Assembly (NCBI GenBank): GCA_035633115.1
Contig: DASQFN010000079.1
Location: forward strand, 124,001 to 188,000
Direction of reading: 5' to 3'
Length of the DNA stretch: 64,000 nucleotides
Source of the DNA: Gemmatimonadaceae bacterium
GTDB lineage: Bacteria; Gemmatimonadota; Gemmatimonadetes; Gemmatimonadales; Gemmatimonadaceae
Shown: positions 1 through 8,388 of the stretch, piece after piece
Layout: every line of letters starts with the position of its first letter
How positions within the stretch are numbered: position 1 is the stretch's first letter
The notes under the pieces: generated by a model
Database searches by the model: none
Seen by the model: only the letters and a program-made list of their open reading frames with translations
What the model was told of the DNA's origin: nothing
Made by a program: the position numbers and the translations under genes

Positions 1-1
1 G

Positions 2-121
2 GACAAAGTGCCATTCAAAGTCAACGTGCGGAAACTCAAGCGTCTTGGTCTCACCGAGAGTCTGGACACGGGCTATCGTCTTTCCCCTCGGGGCCGTGAC
101 TTGCTGAAGCAGCTGCGATAA
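2..121 (+). CDS. C-terminal end of an unidentified protein (cut by window edge)
   Basis: The first 39 codons visible read in frame to a TAA at 119-121. The peptide is basic and ends with a GYRLSPRG-type stretch followed by RDLLKQLR, which resembles the last strand and helix of a winged-helix domain. The start lies outside the window. The composition and the clean stop make a real gene end likely, but the family cannot be named from this piece. Confidence 0.55.
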   Translation, partial: DKVPFKVNVRKLKRLGLTESLDTGYRLSPRGRDLLKQLR

Positions 122-167
122 GCGACCGGCGGCGCAGGTCTAGCGAGTGCGGCAGTCGGCCGCTCGG

Positions 168-1286
168 TCACGGCGACGAAGCCAGAACAGACTCGCGTTT
201 GCGATACGCTCCAACCGGCCGCACGCTTTCAAACGTTGCCGTCAACAGACCAAACAGGAATTGATCGCCCTTTGCATCGGGGCTCCTGAAAACCAGATAC
301 ACGTCGCGCACTCCCGGCGTCGGCCGGAGCGCCACGCGAAGTCGTGACGGCGGCGCAACCGAGTCAGTTGTCGGACGAATTACCTCGCTCTCGCCCAGCA
401 ACGGACCGGTTGGCGAGTCGATGCGTACCTCGATCTTCCCGCCCTTCGCCTGGAACCGTGCCGGCGCCACCGCCGCGAAGGTCACGGCGGCCACGCCCGT
501 GAGATCGATCTGCTTCAACGCGACTGATGCACCCGGCCGACTCACAACGGTGATCTCGACCGGCACTTCCGGTACACTCTGCTTCGACAATCCTTCCGAA
601 AGCTCACCACTCGCGACCACGACGCTCGGCGATCGGAGGACGACCGTCTTCTCCTTCGTGATCGCCGGCATCCCGTTCGCTCCGCGGTCCGTGTACTCTG
701 CGCGCAGCATCACTACACCTTTCGGCGCGTCAGCCGAGCCAGCCGGAGGGAGATAAGCGCCTCGGTCAGGGAGCGAGGGCGCGCTCGTCTTCCGCTCGCC
801 AAGGCTCAGGATGTACGCCACCATTGCCGAGGCCTGCTCGTTGGTGATCTGCGGGTGCGCGGGCATCGTTACGTTGCCCCATACGCCGGATCCACCTTCG
901 CGGATCTTCCGGACGAGACGCGCGGGCGCCGTGCTGTCGCCCTGATACTTGCGCGCGACATCAACATACGAGGGGCCGATGGATTTCCTGTTCAGCTGAT
1001 GGCAGGAGAGGCATGTGCTCCCTTCGATCAGTGTCCTCCCCACCGCGTGTGCGCTTTCGCTCGAGCGAATCGCGGCCGCCGTTCCGCTCGTCGCGAGCCC
1101 CTCCTTCAGGTACTGCGCGGTCACACTCACTCGGCGCGCCGGAATTCCGCTTCGCAGTGAGCCATCCTCACGATCTGTAACTCGCACCGCATAGCGCACC
1201 GGAATGCCCGGGAAGTAGAACGACCGGTTGCTGCCGACGAGATCGATATCGACGTTGGGCGGCTCGTTGCCGGCCGCGATCTCCAC
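168..1286 (-). pseudogene. C-terminal fragment of a multidomain secreted c-type cytochrome
   Basis: The protein carries one haem c site, CLSCH, near residue 93, with MPAHPQ further on supplying a plausible distal Met ligand. Before it is a PKD-like stretch beginning AGNEPPNVDIDL, and after it a carbohydrate-binding-like beta domain. In known families this order is the C-terminal half of large PQQ-dependent sugar dehydrogenase or ThuA/PKD/cytochrome c proteins. Here the frame opens only about 9 codons upstream of the GTG at 1286, after an in-frame TGA at 1314-1316. There is no signal peptide and no catalytic domain, so a periplasmic cytochrome could not be exported from this start. I infer a 5'-truncated remnant. 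A divergent lipoprotein leader begins just beyond the break. Confidence 0.7.
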
Positions 1287-1341
1287 GGCGGAAGCGGCAC
1301 TCGCGCCGTTGAGTCATCGGATAGCGGGTCGACTGGTCACG

Positions 1342-1614
1342 ATGAGGATTGCGCGCGTTATGGCAGTCCTGTTGTTATCAACCGCGTGCTCGAATGAAGA
1401 CTCGCCCCCTGCGCTGCCGGTGCCGGCGCCTGCGGCTTCAGCGGCAGTCCCGAATAGCAGTCGGCAGGTCGACGGTTCCACGCCATCGCGAAATCAAGGA
1501 CTATCTGGCGCGAAAGATCTGTCGCGACTTGGAAGCGCCGGATCCGTGACGCCCAACGAACGTTGCTGTGCGCATCTTCGGCGCGGCACTCGTGCACACG
1601 GGATGTCAGCGTGA
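1342..1614 (+). CDS. Possible small lipoprotein, probably a gene remnant
   Basis: An ATG at 1342 starts a convincing lipoprotein leader: MRIAR, a hydrophobic MAVLLL core, and the lipobox STAC. An Ala/Pro-rich linker follows. After about 45 residues the translation turns basic, Ser/Arg-rich and Cys-containing, unlike a folded lipoprotein, and ends at 1614. The leader looks real and the rest looks like out-of-frame DNA, so this may be a 5' remnant. It lies head to head with the truncated cytochrome gene, whose own break is about 30 bases away. Confidence 0.3.
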   Translation: MRIARVMAVLLLSTACSNEDSPPALPVPAPAASAAVPNSSRQVDGSTPSRNQGLSGAKDLSRLGSAGSVTPNERCCAHLRRGTRAHGMSA

Positions 1615-1643
1615 TCGCGCCGAAGAGCACACAGCGGCAACCG

Positions 1644-2918
1644 TCAGGGCTTGCCGGCCACCCCGGCGTTACGCCACGCGTTCAATCCTCCACGTCGCTC
1701 CCGGTCAACGATGTGCCGGCCCACCACCCTCCCCAGCGCCAGCCCGCCGTCGTTGTCGAAGCGATAGTGAATCCCTCCGTACAACCGTGACATGGCCTGC
1801 TCTTCGGCGATCCGGGTGAACTCCGCGCGCTCGTTGGGGAAGAAGTGACCGAGCACTGCGTCGAACGCGCCGGCGCTGCAGGCGTGGCCGGAAGGATAAG
1901 CCGGAAAGTTCGGCAAGCCGACGCTGTCAGCGAGCACGAGGGTCGTGTCGGCCTGCGAAGGTCGAATCGTCCAGTAGTGGTACTTGGCCTCGAAGCAGGC
2001 GATGACGGCATCCGACGCGGCGACGTTCAGCACGGCAAGCACCCGCGCGGCCTGCGCGTCTGATGCGTTCTGGCGGCGTAGCGCGGCGGCTGCGGTCTCG
2101 TTCCATTGCGCCCACGGGTCAGCCGAGTTCCATCGTTGCGCGATCTTCGTCTGCTCAGGGGTCCGCTCTCGAGCGACCCGTCGTACCTCCTCGAGTGCCG
2201 CATGGAACTCAGGCGAGCCGTACTTCGGAGGCGGACCGGGACGGAACTGAGCCGCCGAGTCGATCAACCATGGGCGCGCCTTCACCAGAGCGATTCCAAT
2301 GGGTGGGACGCCACGAGCGCTATACCACATGCCCGGGCCGGGCGGAATGGTACCGTTCCATGGCTCAGCGAAGTTGGCTGTTGGTGCCCAGGCGATCACG
2401 CGACGGGCGACGTCCTCTCCCAGGCGTCGGCCGGCGGTCGTCCGCTCCCCGGCGCGCGATCCGGTTCGCGCCTGCTCCATGTCTCGAGCCAGCTCTCGCG
2501 CAATCGAGGCACGCACCGCGGAGTGGGTGAACATCTCGGCGAGCACGGCGGCTGAGGCACTGGCGACGGCCACCACGGAGGAGACGCCGCGGTTGTCTCG
2601 CGAGGAATTCACCGCGGCGTATTGGGCGACGCTGAGGAGCGTGTAAACCCGGAAGAGCATAGGCGGCTGCGTCTGCGCGATTCGGTGCAGCGCAGCGGAG
2701 TCCTTGGCTGCGGCGGCGGCGGCCCTGGCGGCTCGCCGACTGGCGGCGGCCTCATCGGCGAATCTGCGGACGAGCCGATTCCAACGGACACTGACGGTGA
2801 CGCTGTCTGCTGCAGCCCTCGTTGGTGCGGGCGCAGGCTGGACCGGAGCACCAGGTACCGCGCGCTGCGGGTAGGCGATGAGCAATGGGAGCACAAGCAG
2901 TCGAGTTGGAAATCGCAT
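1644..2918 (-). CDS. Secreted vanadium-dependent haloperoxidase / PAP2-family protein
   Basis: This 424-residue protein has an N-terminal signal peptide (MRFPTRLLVLPLLIAY) and a long helical region. It then carries the three blocks of the vanadium haloperoxidase/PAP2 active site: K-x6-RP in KYHYWTIRP, PSGH in YPSGHACSAG, and SR-x5-H-x3-D in SRLYGGIHYRFD. These residues bind phosphate or vanadate, so the protein is a periplasmic phosphatase or haloperoxidase; the two cannot be separated by sequence alone. I chose the ATG at 2918 because it begins the signal peptide; an upstream GTG adds only a hydrophilic extension. It is transcribed away from the DUF1905 gene, and a BlaI-like operator sits in the shared upstream region. 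Confidence 0.85.
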   Translation of the reverse strand: MRFPTRLLVLPLLIAYPQRAVPGAPVQPAPAPTRAAADSVTVSVRWNRLVRRFADEAAASRRAARAAAAAAKDSAALHRIAQTQPPMLFRVYTLLSVAQYAAVNSSRDNRGVSSVVAVASASAAVLAEMFTHSAVRASIARELARDMEQARTGSRAGERTTAGRRLGEDVARRVIAWAPTANFAEPWNGTIPPGPGMWYSARGVPPIGIALVKARPWLIDSAAQFRPGPPPKYGSPEFHAALEEVRRVARERTPEQTKIAQRWNSADPWAQWNETAAAALRRQNASDAQAARVLAVLNVAASDAVIACFEAKYHYWTIRPSQADTTLVLADSVGLPNFPAYPSGHACSAGAFDAVLGHFFPNERAEFTRIAEEQAMSRLYGGIHYRFDNDGGLALGRVVGRHIVDRERRGGLNAWRNAGVAGKP

Positions 2919-3010
2919 GAGAGCCTCGTTATGTGAGCAAGAGGGTGTGAGCAAGGCCGCGACGAGCGGCCGCGGACAACAACCCTGTCCCGAGGCACTA
3001 CGAGATAGCT

Positions 3011-3030
3011 TATAACTTAGTTTCTAGTTC
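3011..3030. promoter_or_regulatory. Candidate BlaI-type operator upstream of the DUF1905 gene
   Basis: The 9-base palindrome AACTTAGTT lies at 3014-3022, about 15 bases before the GTG start at 3038. Read on the minus strand, the site and its flanks closely match the element at 37476-37495 next to the blaI/blaR genes; both contain ACTARAAACTAAGTTAT. Sequence similarity is seen directly. Binding by BlaI is inferred. Confidence 0.45.
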
Positions 3031-3037
3031 TTACACA

Positions 3038-3382
3038 GTGGCGTTTACCGTGCGAACGGAGTTCTACTTTGGTGTGTCTCACTCCCATCGCGCCGCATCG
3101 CCCGTGAACGCACGCTATCGACCGGAATTCGTCGCCAGGCTTCTCAAGTATCCCGGCAAGGGCGGCTGGACGTTCGCACCGGTCCCGGAGAAGTATGCCC
3201 CACGTGCGACGCATGGCTGGGGTCGAACTCCGGTTCTTGCCACCGTAGACGGGCATTCGTGGAAGACCAGCGTCTGGCGCGGGAAGGATGGGCGCACACT
3301 CCTCGCCATCCCGAAGCGCATACGCGGTGAAAAGGGTCACGGAGATCGAGTCCGCGTCCGTCTCGAGTTCAACGCGCTGTGA
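3038..3382 (+). CDS. DUF1905 domain protein
   Basis: The 114-residue product matches the DUF1905 fold over residues 25-112, with the hallmark segments GWTFAPVPEK, WGRTPVLATVDGHSW and KTSVW...GRTLLAIPKRIR. DUF1905 proteins are small beta-barrels of unknown biochemical role, often fused to YdeI-like domains. The GTG at 3038 opens the frame; a second GTG at 3050 is possible. The stop overlaps the GTGA of the next reading frame at 3379, which suggests former translational coupling. The BlaI-like operator just upstream suggests control by the BlaI repressor encoded at 36 kb. Confidence 0.75.
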   Translation: MAFTVRTEFYFGVSHSHRAASPVNARYRPEFVARLLKYPGKGGWTFAPVPEKYAPRATHGWGRTPVLATVDGHSWKTSVWRGKDGRTLLAIPKRIRGEKGHGDRVRVRLEFNAL

Positions 3383-3774
3383 GCAGGCTTTCCGTGCGAA
3401 TGCGTTTCTTCATTATTTTCGCCGCGTTCTGCATGACGAGCTGCGCTGGTCCCGCTGCATCTCGCCCGGCTGGAGTGGTCACGGCAGATTCATCAAGTGT
3501 CCGACGCGAGCCGGAGCAGTGGTACGACAGGAATCAGCGCGCCTTTTCTGCGAAAGACGTCGGTGCCATCATGGCGCTCAGGACGGATGACTTTCACACT
3601 GTTGCACCCGACGGCGCGGTACGCGATCGCGCTGAAATGGAGCAATACACTCGCGTTCTACTCAACGGCGACACGCTACCGTTCGTACTCGGCGCCGAGC
3701 GGCTGCGTCGCATAGACCACGTTTTTTCGGACGTGCGTGGCCATCCTCGTCCACCGAGGGCTGCTTTCCCTTGA
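3379..3774 (+). pseudogene. 5' fragment of a SnoaL/DUF4440-like lipoprotein
   Basis: After a lipoprotein leader (ATG at 3400, lipobox TSCA) the frame encodes about 80 residues of a SnoaL-like domain, including EQWYDRNQRAFSAKDVGAIM and DDFHTVAPDG. Near 3675 the homology stops and the frame runs into nonsense inside the next gene's sequence. A normal member of this cone-shaped fold needs another 40-60 residues. The start overlaps the DUF1905 stop by four bases (GTGA). I interpret it as the head of one gene joined out of frame to the tail of another. Confidence 0.65.
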
Positions 3775-4537
3775 AGACGACGTGCGACGCCACATACCCG
3801 AGCTGCCGAATTATCCATTTCCGGTACGGATCAAGCACCTCGTGTACATGACGAGCGGGTTGCCTGATTACTTCACCGTACCTCGAGGTGGCGGAAAAAG
3901 CTGGGCGGATCCCTTCACGAACAGCGACGCGATCGCTGCCACGCTGAGAAGTGGAAGATTGAGATTTCGCCCGGGCACTCAGTGGGCATACAGCAATGTC
4001 AACTACATGTTGCTGGCCGAGATCGTTGCCCGGAGGAGCGGCGTACCATTCGGCGAGTTCGCGCAGCGCGAGATCTTCGGTCCTCTTGGTATGACCAGCT
4101 CGCGGTTCCACACCGACATGGCGATGACGATCGATAATCCCGTCGTCGGCTACAATCTGCGCGGTCACGCCTATGTAACCGAGCCACGGCAGTCGCCCCA
4201 CTATGGCGGGAGTGGCCTGTTCACGAGCGTAAAGGACCTCGCCAGATGGAGCGCGTCGCTCGAGACGCACGCGCTCGGAGGCCCTGGGCTCACGGCGGTA
4301 ATGCTCAGCACACGTCGATTCAAGCATGACAAGACGAATGACGCGTTCGGACTGGTCTGGGGCCGGTACCGAAGCTTCCGAACCCTCTGGTACGATGGCG
4401 GAGACGCAGGCTTCAGCAGCCACACGGTTCGCCTCCACGACGTGGGCCTTACGGTCATCGTTCTCTCCAACCTCGGCACCGGGGGAGCGGCAGCGCGCGC
4501 CCGAAAAATCCTCGACGCGCTCTTTGCGCCACTCTGA
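3716..4537 (+). pseudogene. 3' fragment of a class C beta-lactamase-family serine hydrolase
   Basis: From 3737 the frame encodes a penicillin-binding/beta-lactamase-like serine hydrolase from just after its nucleophile helix: VAILVHRGLLSLEDDV is the segment that normally follows SxxK. The Tyr motif YSNVNY, the HYGGSGLFTSVKDLARW block and the terminal GGDAGFSSH motif are all present, and the C-terminus looks complete. The SxxK catalytic serine and lysine are missing because an in-frame TAG at 3713-3715 separates this piece from the SnoaL fragment upstream. The protein therefore cannot be catalytic. It is the second half of a head-to-tail chimera. Confidence 0.75.
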
Positions 4538-4557
4538 CCCAATTGGTTCTCGACACA

Positions 4558-5097
4558 ATGACTGGAGACGCAGTGATCCCGCTACTCGTTATCACGGGAA
4601 CCGTCGGTGTCGGCAAGTCGGCCGTGCTCGACGAGATTCACAACATCCTTCGCGCTGCCGAAATCCCCCATGCGTGTCTCGATCTGGATGCCCTGGCTAT
4701 GTCCTGGCCAGAGCGCGGTCGTTTCAATCGCGATGTAGTTCTCGGGAATCTCGAGATACTCTGGGCAAACTTTCGCAGGGTGGGCGCGGAGCGCCTGGTG
4801 CTGGCCACCGTGCTCGAGGAGCCTGAGGACCTCAGCGCTTGTGCGAACGCGATAGCTTGTGCAAAGCCCACAGTTTGCCAACTCACGACTGCCGAGTCGA
4901 TCCGAAGTGCGCGGCTTCGCAGTCGGGAGATCGGCGCCGGCCTGGAGTGGCATCTCCAACGGACCGTAGAACTTCAGAGAATCCTCGATGCGCGCTCGCG
5001 CCCTGACTTCATTGTTACGAACGATGACCGACCGATTCGCGAGGTGGGGCTGGAGATTCTGGAACGGGCTGGGTGGCCAATCAACTCACCTGCATGA
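4558..5097 (+). CDS. P-loop nucleoside/small-molecule kinase-like protein
   Basis: The protein has 179 residues. A Walker A motif, GTVGVGKS, lies at residues 12-19 directly after a hydrophobic beta strand (LLVITG), and a CLDLDAL strand follows the first helix. The size and layout match P-loop kinases of the shikimate/adenylate/cytidylate type and AAA_33-like proteins of unknown substrate. A second strand ERLVLATVLEEP and a terminal DFIVTNDDRP segment fit the same fold. The ATG at 4558 is preferred to an upstream TTG because it directly precedes the Walker strand. It follows the broken serine hydrolase by 20 bases. The substrate is unknown. Confidence 0.7.
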   Translation: MTGDAVIPLLVITGTVGVGKSAVLDEIHNILRAAEIPHACLDLDALAMSWPERGRFNRDVVLGNLEILWANFRRVGAERLVLATVLEEPEDLSACANAIACAKPTVCQLTTAESIRSARLRSREIGAGLEWHLQRTVELQRILDARSRPDFIVTNDDRPIREVGLEILERAGWPINSPA

Positions 5098-5126
5098 TCT
5101 CAGCGCTTTCAGAGAGGAGCGCGTCC

Positions 5127-5300
5127 ATGAAAATCCATGTTGCCCCCGCTACCCGCGTCGCGCTCGGCGCGGCGAGGGTACGGGGGGTACTTACTCCTTG
5201 GCGTAGCATGTGTGCCCGTTCGACCGACGACGACAACCCGTGGAGCTGTCTTACTTCGCTGGAGCCGGTGGCGTATCGGAATTCCAGATGTCGCGGATGA
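5127..5300 (+). other. Possible frameshifted lipoprotein leader
   Basis: An AGAGGAG-like ribosome site precedes the ATG at 5127 (MKIHVAPATRVALGAA). A one-base shift continues into YLLLGVACVPV, a lipoprotein-like core with a Cys. Neither frame alone gives a sensible protein, and the 3' part overlaps the end of the convergent SnoaL gene. It may be the relic of a small lipoprotein gene. Support is weak. Confidence 0.2.
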
Positions 5301-5772
5301 TCATCCACTTTCCGTTCTTGCGCTCAAATACAGTGACGTACTTGCCCTTGTCGATAGTCTTTCCCGACTTGTCGGTCACAGTGAAGGTGTTCCATTCATG
5401 GGCAAGATCGCCCGACATGCCGAATTCGGGGTTGGGACCCGAATTGTTCACCAAGCCTCCCGCAGTCATTTCGCCAATCTCCTTGGTGTACGCGTCGCGA
5501 ATCGCGGCGGTGCCGCGCGCCGGCGCATTTCCCGGAGTGCTGAGCACTGCATCGGCCGCATAAAGTGAAACCACGCCTTCTACATCGTGCGCGTTATGCG
5601 CCTTGAACCAAGCGGGATTGATGGCCCGGACTGCCTGATCATCAGCCGCTGCGTCGGGCGCCGGTGCGGCGGCAACTGCGCTGGTGTCAGATGCTGGTGG
5701 GGCACTCTCCGTACAGCTCGACAGTGCGACTACACTCAGTATTGCGATCGATGCTCTCAAGACACGTAACAT
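5251..5772 (-). CDS. Lipoprotein with SnoaL/DUF4440-like domain
   Basis: This 173-residue lipoprotein has the leader MLRVLRASIAILSVVALSSC (lipobox LSSC), an Ala/Pro linker, and a SnoaL-like domain of about 120 residues (NPAWFKAHNAHDVEGVVSLYAADAV ... GKYVTVFERKNGKWMIIRDIWNS). The NTF2/SnoaL fold commonly binds small hydrophobic ligands or has ketosteroid-isomerase-like activity; no specific substrate can be assigned. The ATG at 5772 is chosen because it starts the signal peptide. It is one of four proteins or fragments of this superfamily in the window (also near 3.4, 25.4 and 50.8 kb). Confidence 0.8.
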   Translation of the reverse strand: MLRVLRASIAILSVVALSSCTESAPPASDTSAVAAAPAPDAAADDQAVRAINPAWFKAHNAHDVEGVVSLYAADAVLSTPGNAPARGTAAIRDAYTKEIGEMTAGGLVNNSGPNPEFGMSGDLAHEWNTFTVTDKSGKTIDKGKYVTVFERKNGKWMIIRDIWNSDTPPAPAK

Positions 5773-5906
5773 GGCGCCCACCTCATTGAAGTATTGTGGG
5801 TCAAACCGATGAAGGTAGCTCGCCGGTCGACGAACAGCGGGAATCAGGATCGCCAAATATGCCTCGAATCGGAGCGGAGCGTGGACCTCGCGCTCGATAC
5901 GGGCCC

Positions 5907-6698
5907 TCAGAAAACCGCGAGTGGATTGATCGCGGACCCCGTGGCCGACTGCACTCTGAGTGGTACCGCCACGAACAGGAACGTCCAGCGAGAGCGCTTC
6001 GCAGCTTCACGCCCGAGACGCTCCAGATCGAGGTTCTCCATCAAGGGCATGCCCATGCCTACCAGGGCCAGCACGTGGAACGGAGACGTGATCCCGGATA
6101 CGGCCGTCGTCGCCATGTCCGTCCCGCCCTCATCTCCAACCGCGGCAACGCCGCGCTTGTGCAGCCACTCGGCTACTGTCGGGTGGACCCCCAGCGAGCG
6201 GGCACGTGGCTTGGCGGGATCCCAGCGCCCGCTGCGTACCAGGACTATGTCGCCGGAGCGGATCCTTACTCCCGTCTGGCGCTCCCATGCAATCAGGTCC
6301 GCGACTGACAGCGGAGCGTCAGTCGTCGCGCGCTGCCTTGTGCGCAGTCGTGGAACATCGACCAGTACGCCGCGGCTCATGACCCCGTCCTGCATCACCG
6401 CTATTCGCCCATGCTCGGGCGGCCCCTCATGCCGGCTGACCGTTCGACGATTATAGGCTCGACCCCGATAACTCAGATGCGACAGCGCGTCTATGTGCGT
6501 GTCCGTCCAGCCATGATAGAACAGGCCAATTTTCTCGCCCGCCCACCACGCTGAGTTGTCACTCGGCCCCAGCACACTGTCGGGCACGTGGAAGAACTCG
6601 ATTGTCGTGGGCATCATGCCTTCCGCGTTGGCAGTCACTTCGCGCGCAAGTGAAATGCTGGTCCCGTCCCGCACTTGCGAAGCGGCCGCGCGTCGCAC
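5907..6698 (-). pseudogene. Cyclase-family (kynurenine formamidase-like) protein, 5'-truncated
   Basis: The metal-binding signature of the cyclase superfamily is present as HGWTDTHIDALSH at about residues 62-74, followed by the GVLVDV and SGDIVLVRSGRWD blocks, so a Zn or Mn hydrolase of the KynB-like type is indicated. Full members begin with a WGxDDxxGTLN segment; here the frame is closed by a TGA at 6717-6719, only seven codons before the GTG start, and that N-terminal block is absent. The product may still be made, but it lacks a conserved edge of the active site. It is divergent from the kinase gene at 6786. Confidence 0.6.
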
Positions 6699-6785
6699 GC
6701 TGGCTGTGATGAGCAGTCATCCGTCCGGAGCTTTGCGACAGAAGGCATCGCGCCACATACTTGGCGCCATGACATTCCCAATCCG

Positions 6786-8357
6786 ATGATCGCCCTCAGC
6801 GGCCGTTACGAGATTGAGCGCGAGATCGGACGTGGTGGGATGGCCATCGTCTATCTCGCGCGCGACGTGCGGCACGCCCGCCGCGTTGCGCTGAAGGTCT
6901 TGAATCCGGACCTTGGCGCCCTGCTCGGTGCCGAGCGATTCCTCGCCGAAATACGAGTCACGGCCAACCTGCAGCATCCGAATCTGCTGCCGCTGTTCGA
7001 CTCGGGTGAAGCGGATGGCCACCTGTTCTACGTCATGCCTTACGTCGAAGGCGAGTCGCTCCGGCACAAGCTCGATCGCGAGAAGCAGCTACCGATCGCC
7101 GAGGCCCTGCACATTGGCGTGGCCGTGGCTGATGCTCTCGATTATGCGCACCGCCACGGTGTCATCCATCGCGACCTCAAGCCGGAGAACATCCTGCTTC
7201 ACGAGGGACGGCCGCTCGTCGCCGATTTCGGGATTGCGCTGGCAATCTCCCAGGCCGGCGGCGAGCGCATCACACAGACGGGTTTCTCGCTGGGCACGCC
7301 GCAATACATGTCCCCCGAGCAAGCCACGGGCGACCGCGTCGTCGACGGCCGCAGCGACATCTACTCGCTTGGCGCCGTGCTCTACGAGGCGCTCGCCGGC
7401 GAGCCTCCGCACATTGGCGGAACAGGCCAGGCAATCATTGCCAAGATTCTGACGGAGACACCTCCGAGCGTTCGGGTACGGCGACCGACCGTGCACGAGA
7501 ACGTCGCAGGCGCCATTGCCCGCGCGCTCGAGAAGCTGCCGGCAGATCGTTGGGCTACGGCGCACGAGCTCTCGGCTGCCCTCCAGACCGCACCAGTAAT
7601 GTTGCCGAGCGGCGCAATAACACCCGCCTCGGTGATCACGCAGCAACCGGCGCAGCCTGCTGTCGCGAGGCTCGGCAATCTCGTATCGCGACGCACGTTG
7701 GTCTGGGCAGCAGCGAGTCTCGCCTTTGCGGCCATTTCATGGTTCGCGGCAGGAGCCCTCCGCGACGACGGTCCGCCGCTCCCAAAAACGCCGGTTGTCG
7801 TGCTGATGGATTCGCCGCACCCGCAGCGCGTCTACGATCCGGCGACGCTGCGCGCCGGCGGGATGAACGCGGATGATCTCACCGAGCTCCTGCGCGACCA
7901 GCCGCTGGTGCTCGTCAAGGAAGCGACGGGCTCGCGCTGGGACCGCGAGGAGCAATTGCTGTCGCAGACGCCCGATCTCATTATTGCGCACCGGTCAACC
8001 TTCTATGATGCAACTCTGCTCGGCGACAGTACGCTCGACAACAAGTATTTTGCGCAGCTCTATGCTCCGGCGGCCGACAAATTCGAGTCGCTCCTCGGCT
8101 ACGTGGCGCGAGCCAACCCTCACACGCGATTCATCGTCTACAGCCGCGGAAGCTGGAAGACGGAGGCCGACGCTAAGGCCTGGATTGCCACCATCGAGCG
8201 TCGCTTTCCGGCAATCGCGGGGCGGCTGACGACCTATAAAGTCCCGCTCGACCGCGCGACCTTCCGAAACGAAACCACGGGCGCGGAGATCAAGACCATC
8301 GCCCTGAGCGTGTTGAGGAAAGCGGGACGCCTGTCGTCAGGCAGGGACTCTCGATAA
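6786..8357 (+). CDS. Transmembrane Ser/Thr protein kinase with C-terminal extracytoplasmic domain
   Basis: The first 270 residues of this 523-residue protein form a complete Hanks kinase: glycine loop GRGGMAIVYLA, the VALK lysine, catalytic HRDLKPEN, DFGIA and the GTPQYMSPEQ activation segment. A single transmembrane helix lies near residues 303-325 (LVWAAASLAFAAISWF). About 195 residues follow outside the membrane, beginning TPVVVLMDSPHPQRVYDP, with alternating strands and helices that I cannot assign to a family. The ATG at 6786 is the first that fits the kinase start (MIALSGRYEIEREIG). A substrate-binding lipoprotein gene follows 31 bases later on the same strand, suggesting a sensor pair. 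Confidence 0.88.
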   Translation: MIALSGRYEIEREIGRGGMAIVYLARDVRHARRVALKVLNPDLGALLGAERFLAEIRVTANLQHPNLLPLFDSGEADGHLFYVMPYVEGESLRHKLDREKQLPIAEALHIGVAVADALDYAHRHGVIHRDLKPENILLHEGRPLVADFGIALAISQAGGERITQTGFSLGTPQYMSPEQATGDRVVDGRSDIYSLGAVLYEALAGEPPHIGGTGQAIIAKILTETPPSVRVRRPTVHENVAGAIARALEKLPADRWATAHELSAALQTAPVMLPSGAITPASVITQQPAQPAVARLGNLVSRRTLVWAAASLAFAAISWFAAGALRDDGPPLPKTPVVVLMDSPHPQRVYDPATLRAGGMNADDLTELLRDQPLVLVKEATGSRWDREEQLLSQTPDLIIAHRSTFYDATLLGDSTLDNKYFAQLYAPAADKFESLLGYVARANPHTRFIVYSRGSWKTEADAKAWIATIERRFPAIAGRLTTYKVPLDRATFRNETTGAEIKTIALSVLRKAGRLSSGRDSR

Positions 8358-8388
8358 CGCAAGGGACAATCATCGTGAGAGGAGCACC

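Noticed and set aside
3662-4558. Long minus-strand open frame of 298 codons
   Set aside because: It lies antisense to the serine hydrolase fragment, is Arg/Ser/Glu-rich without motifs, and comes from codon bias on the other strand.
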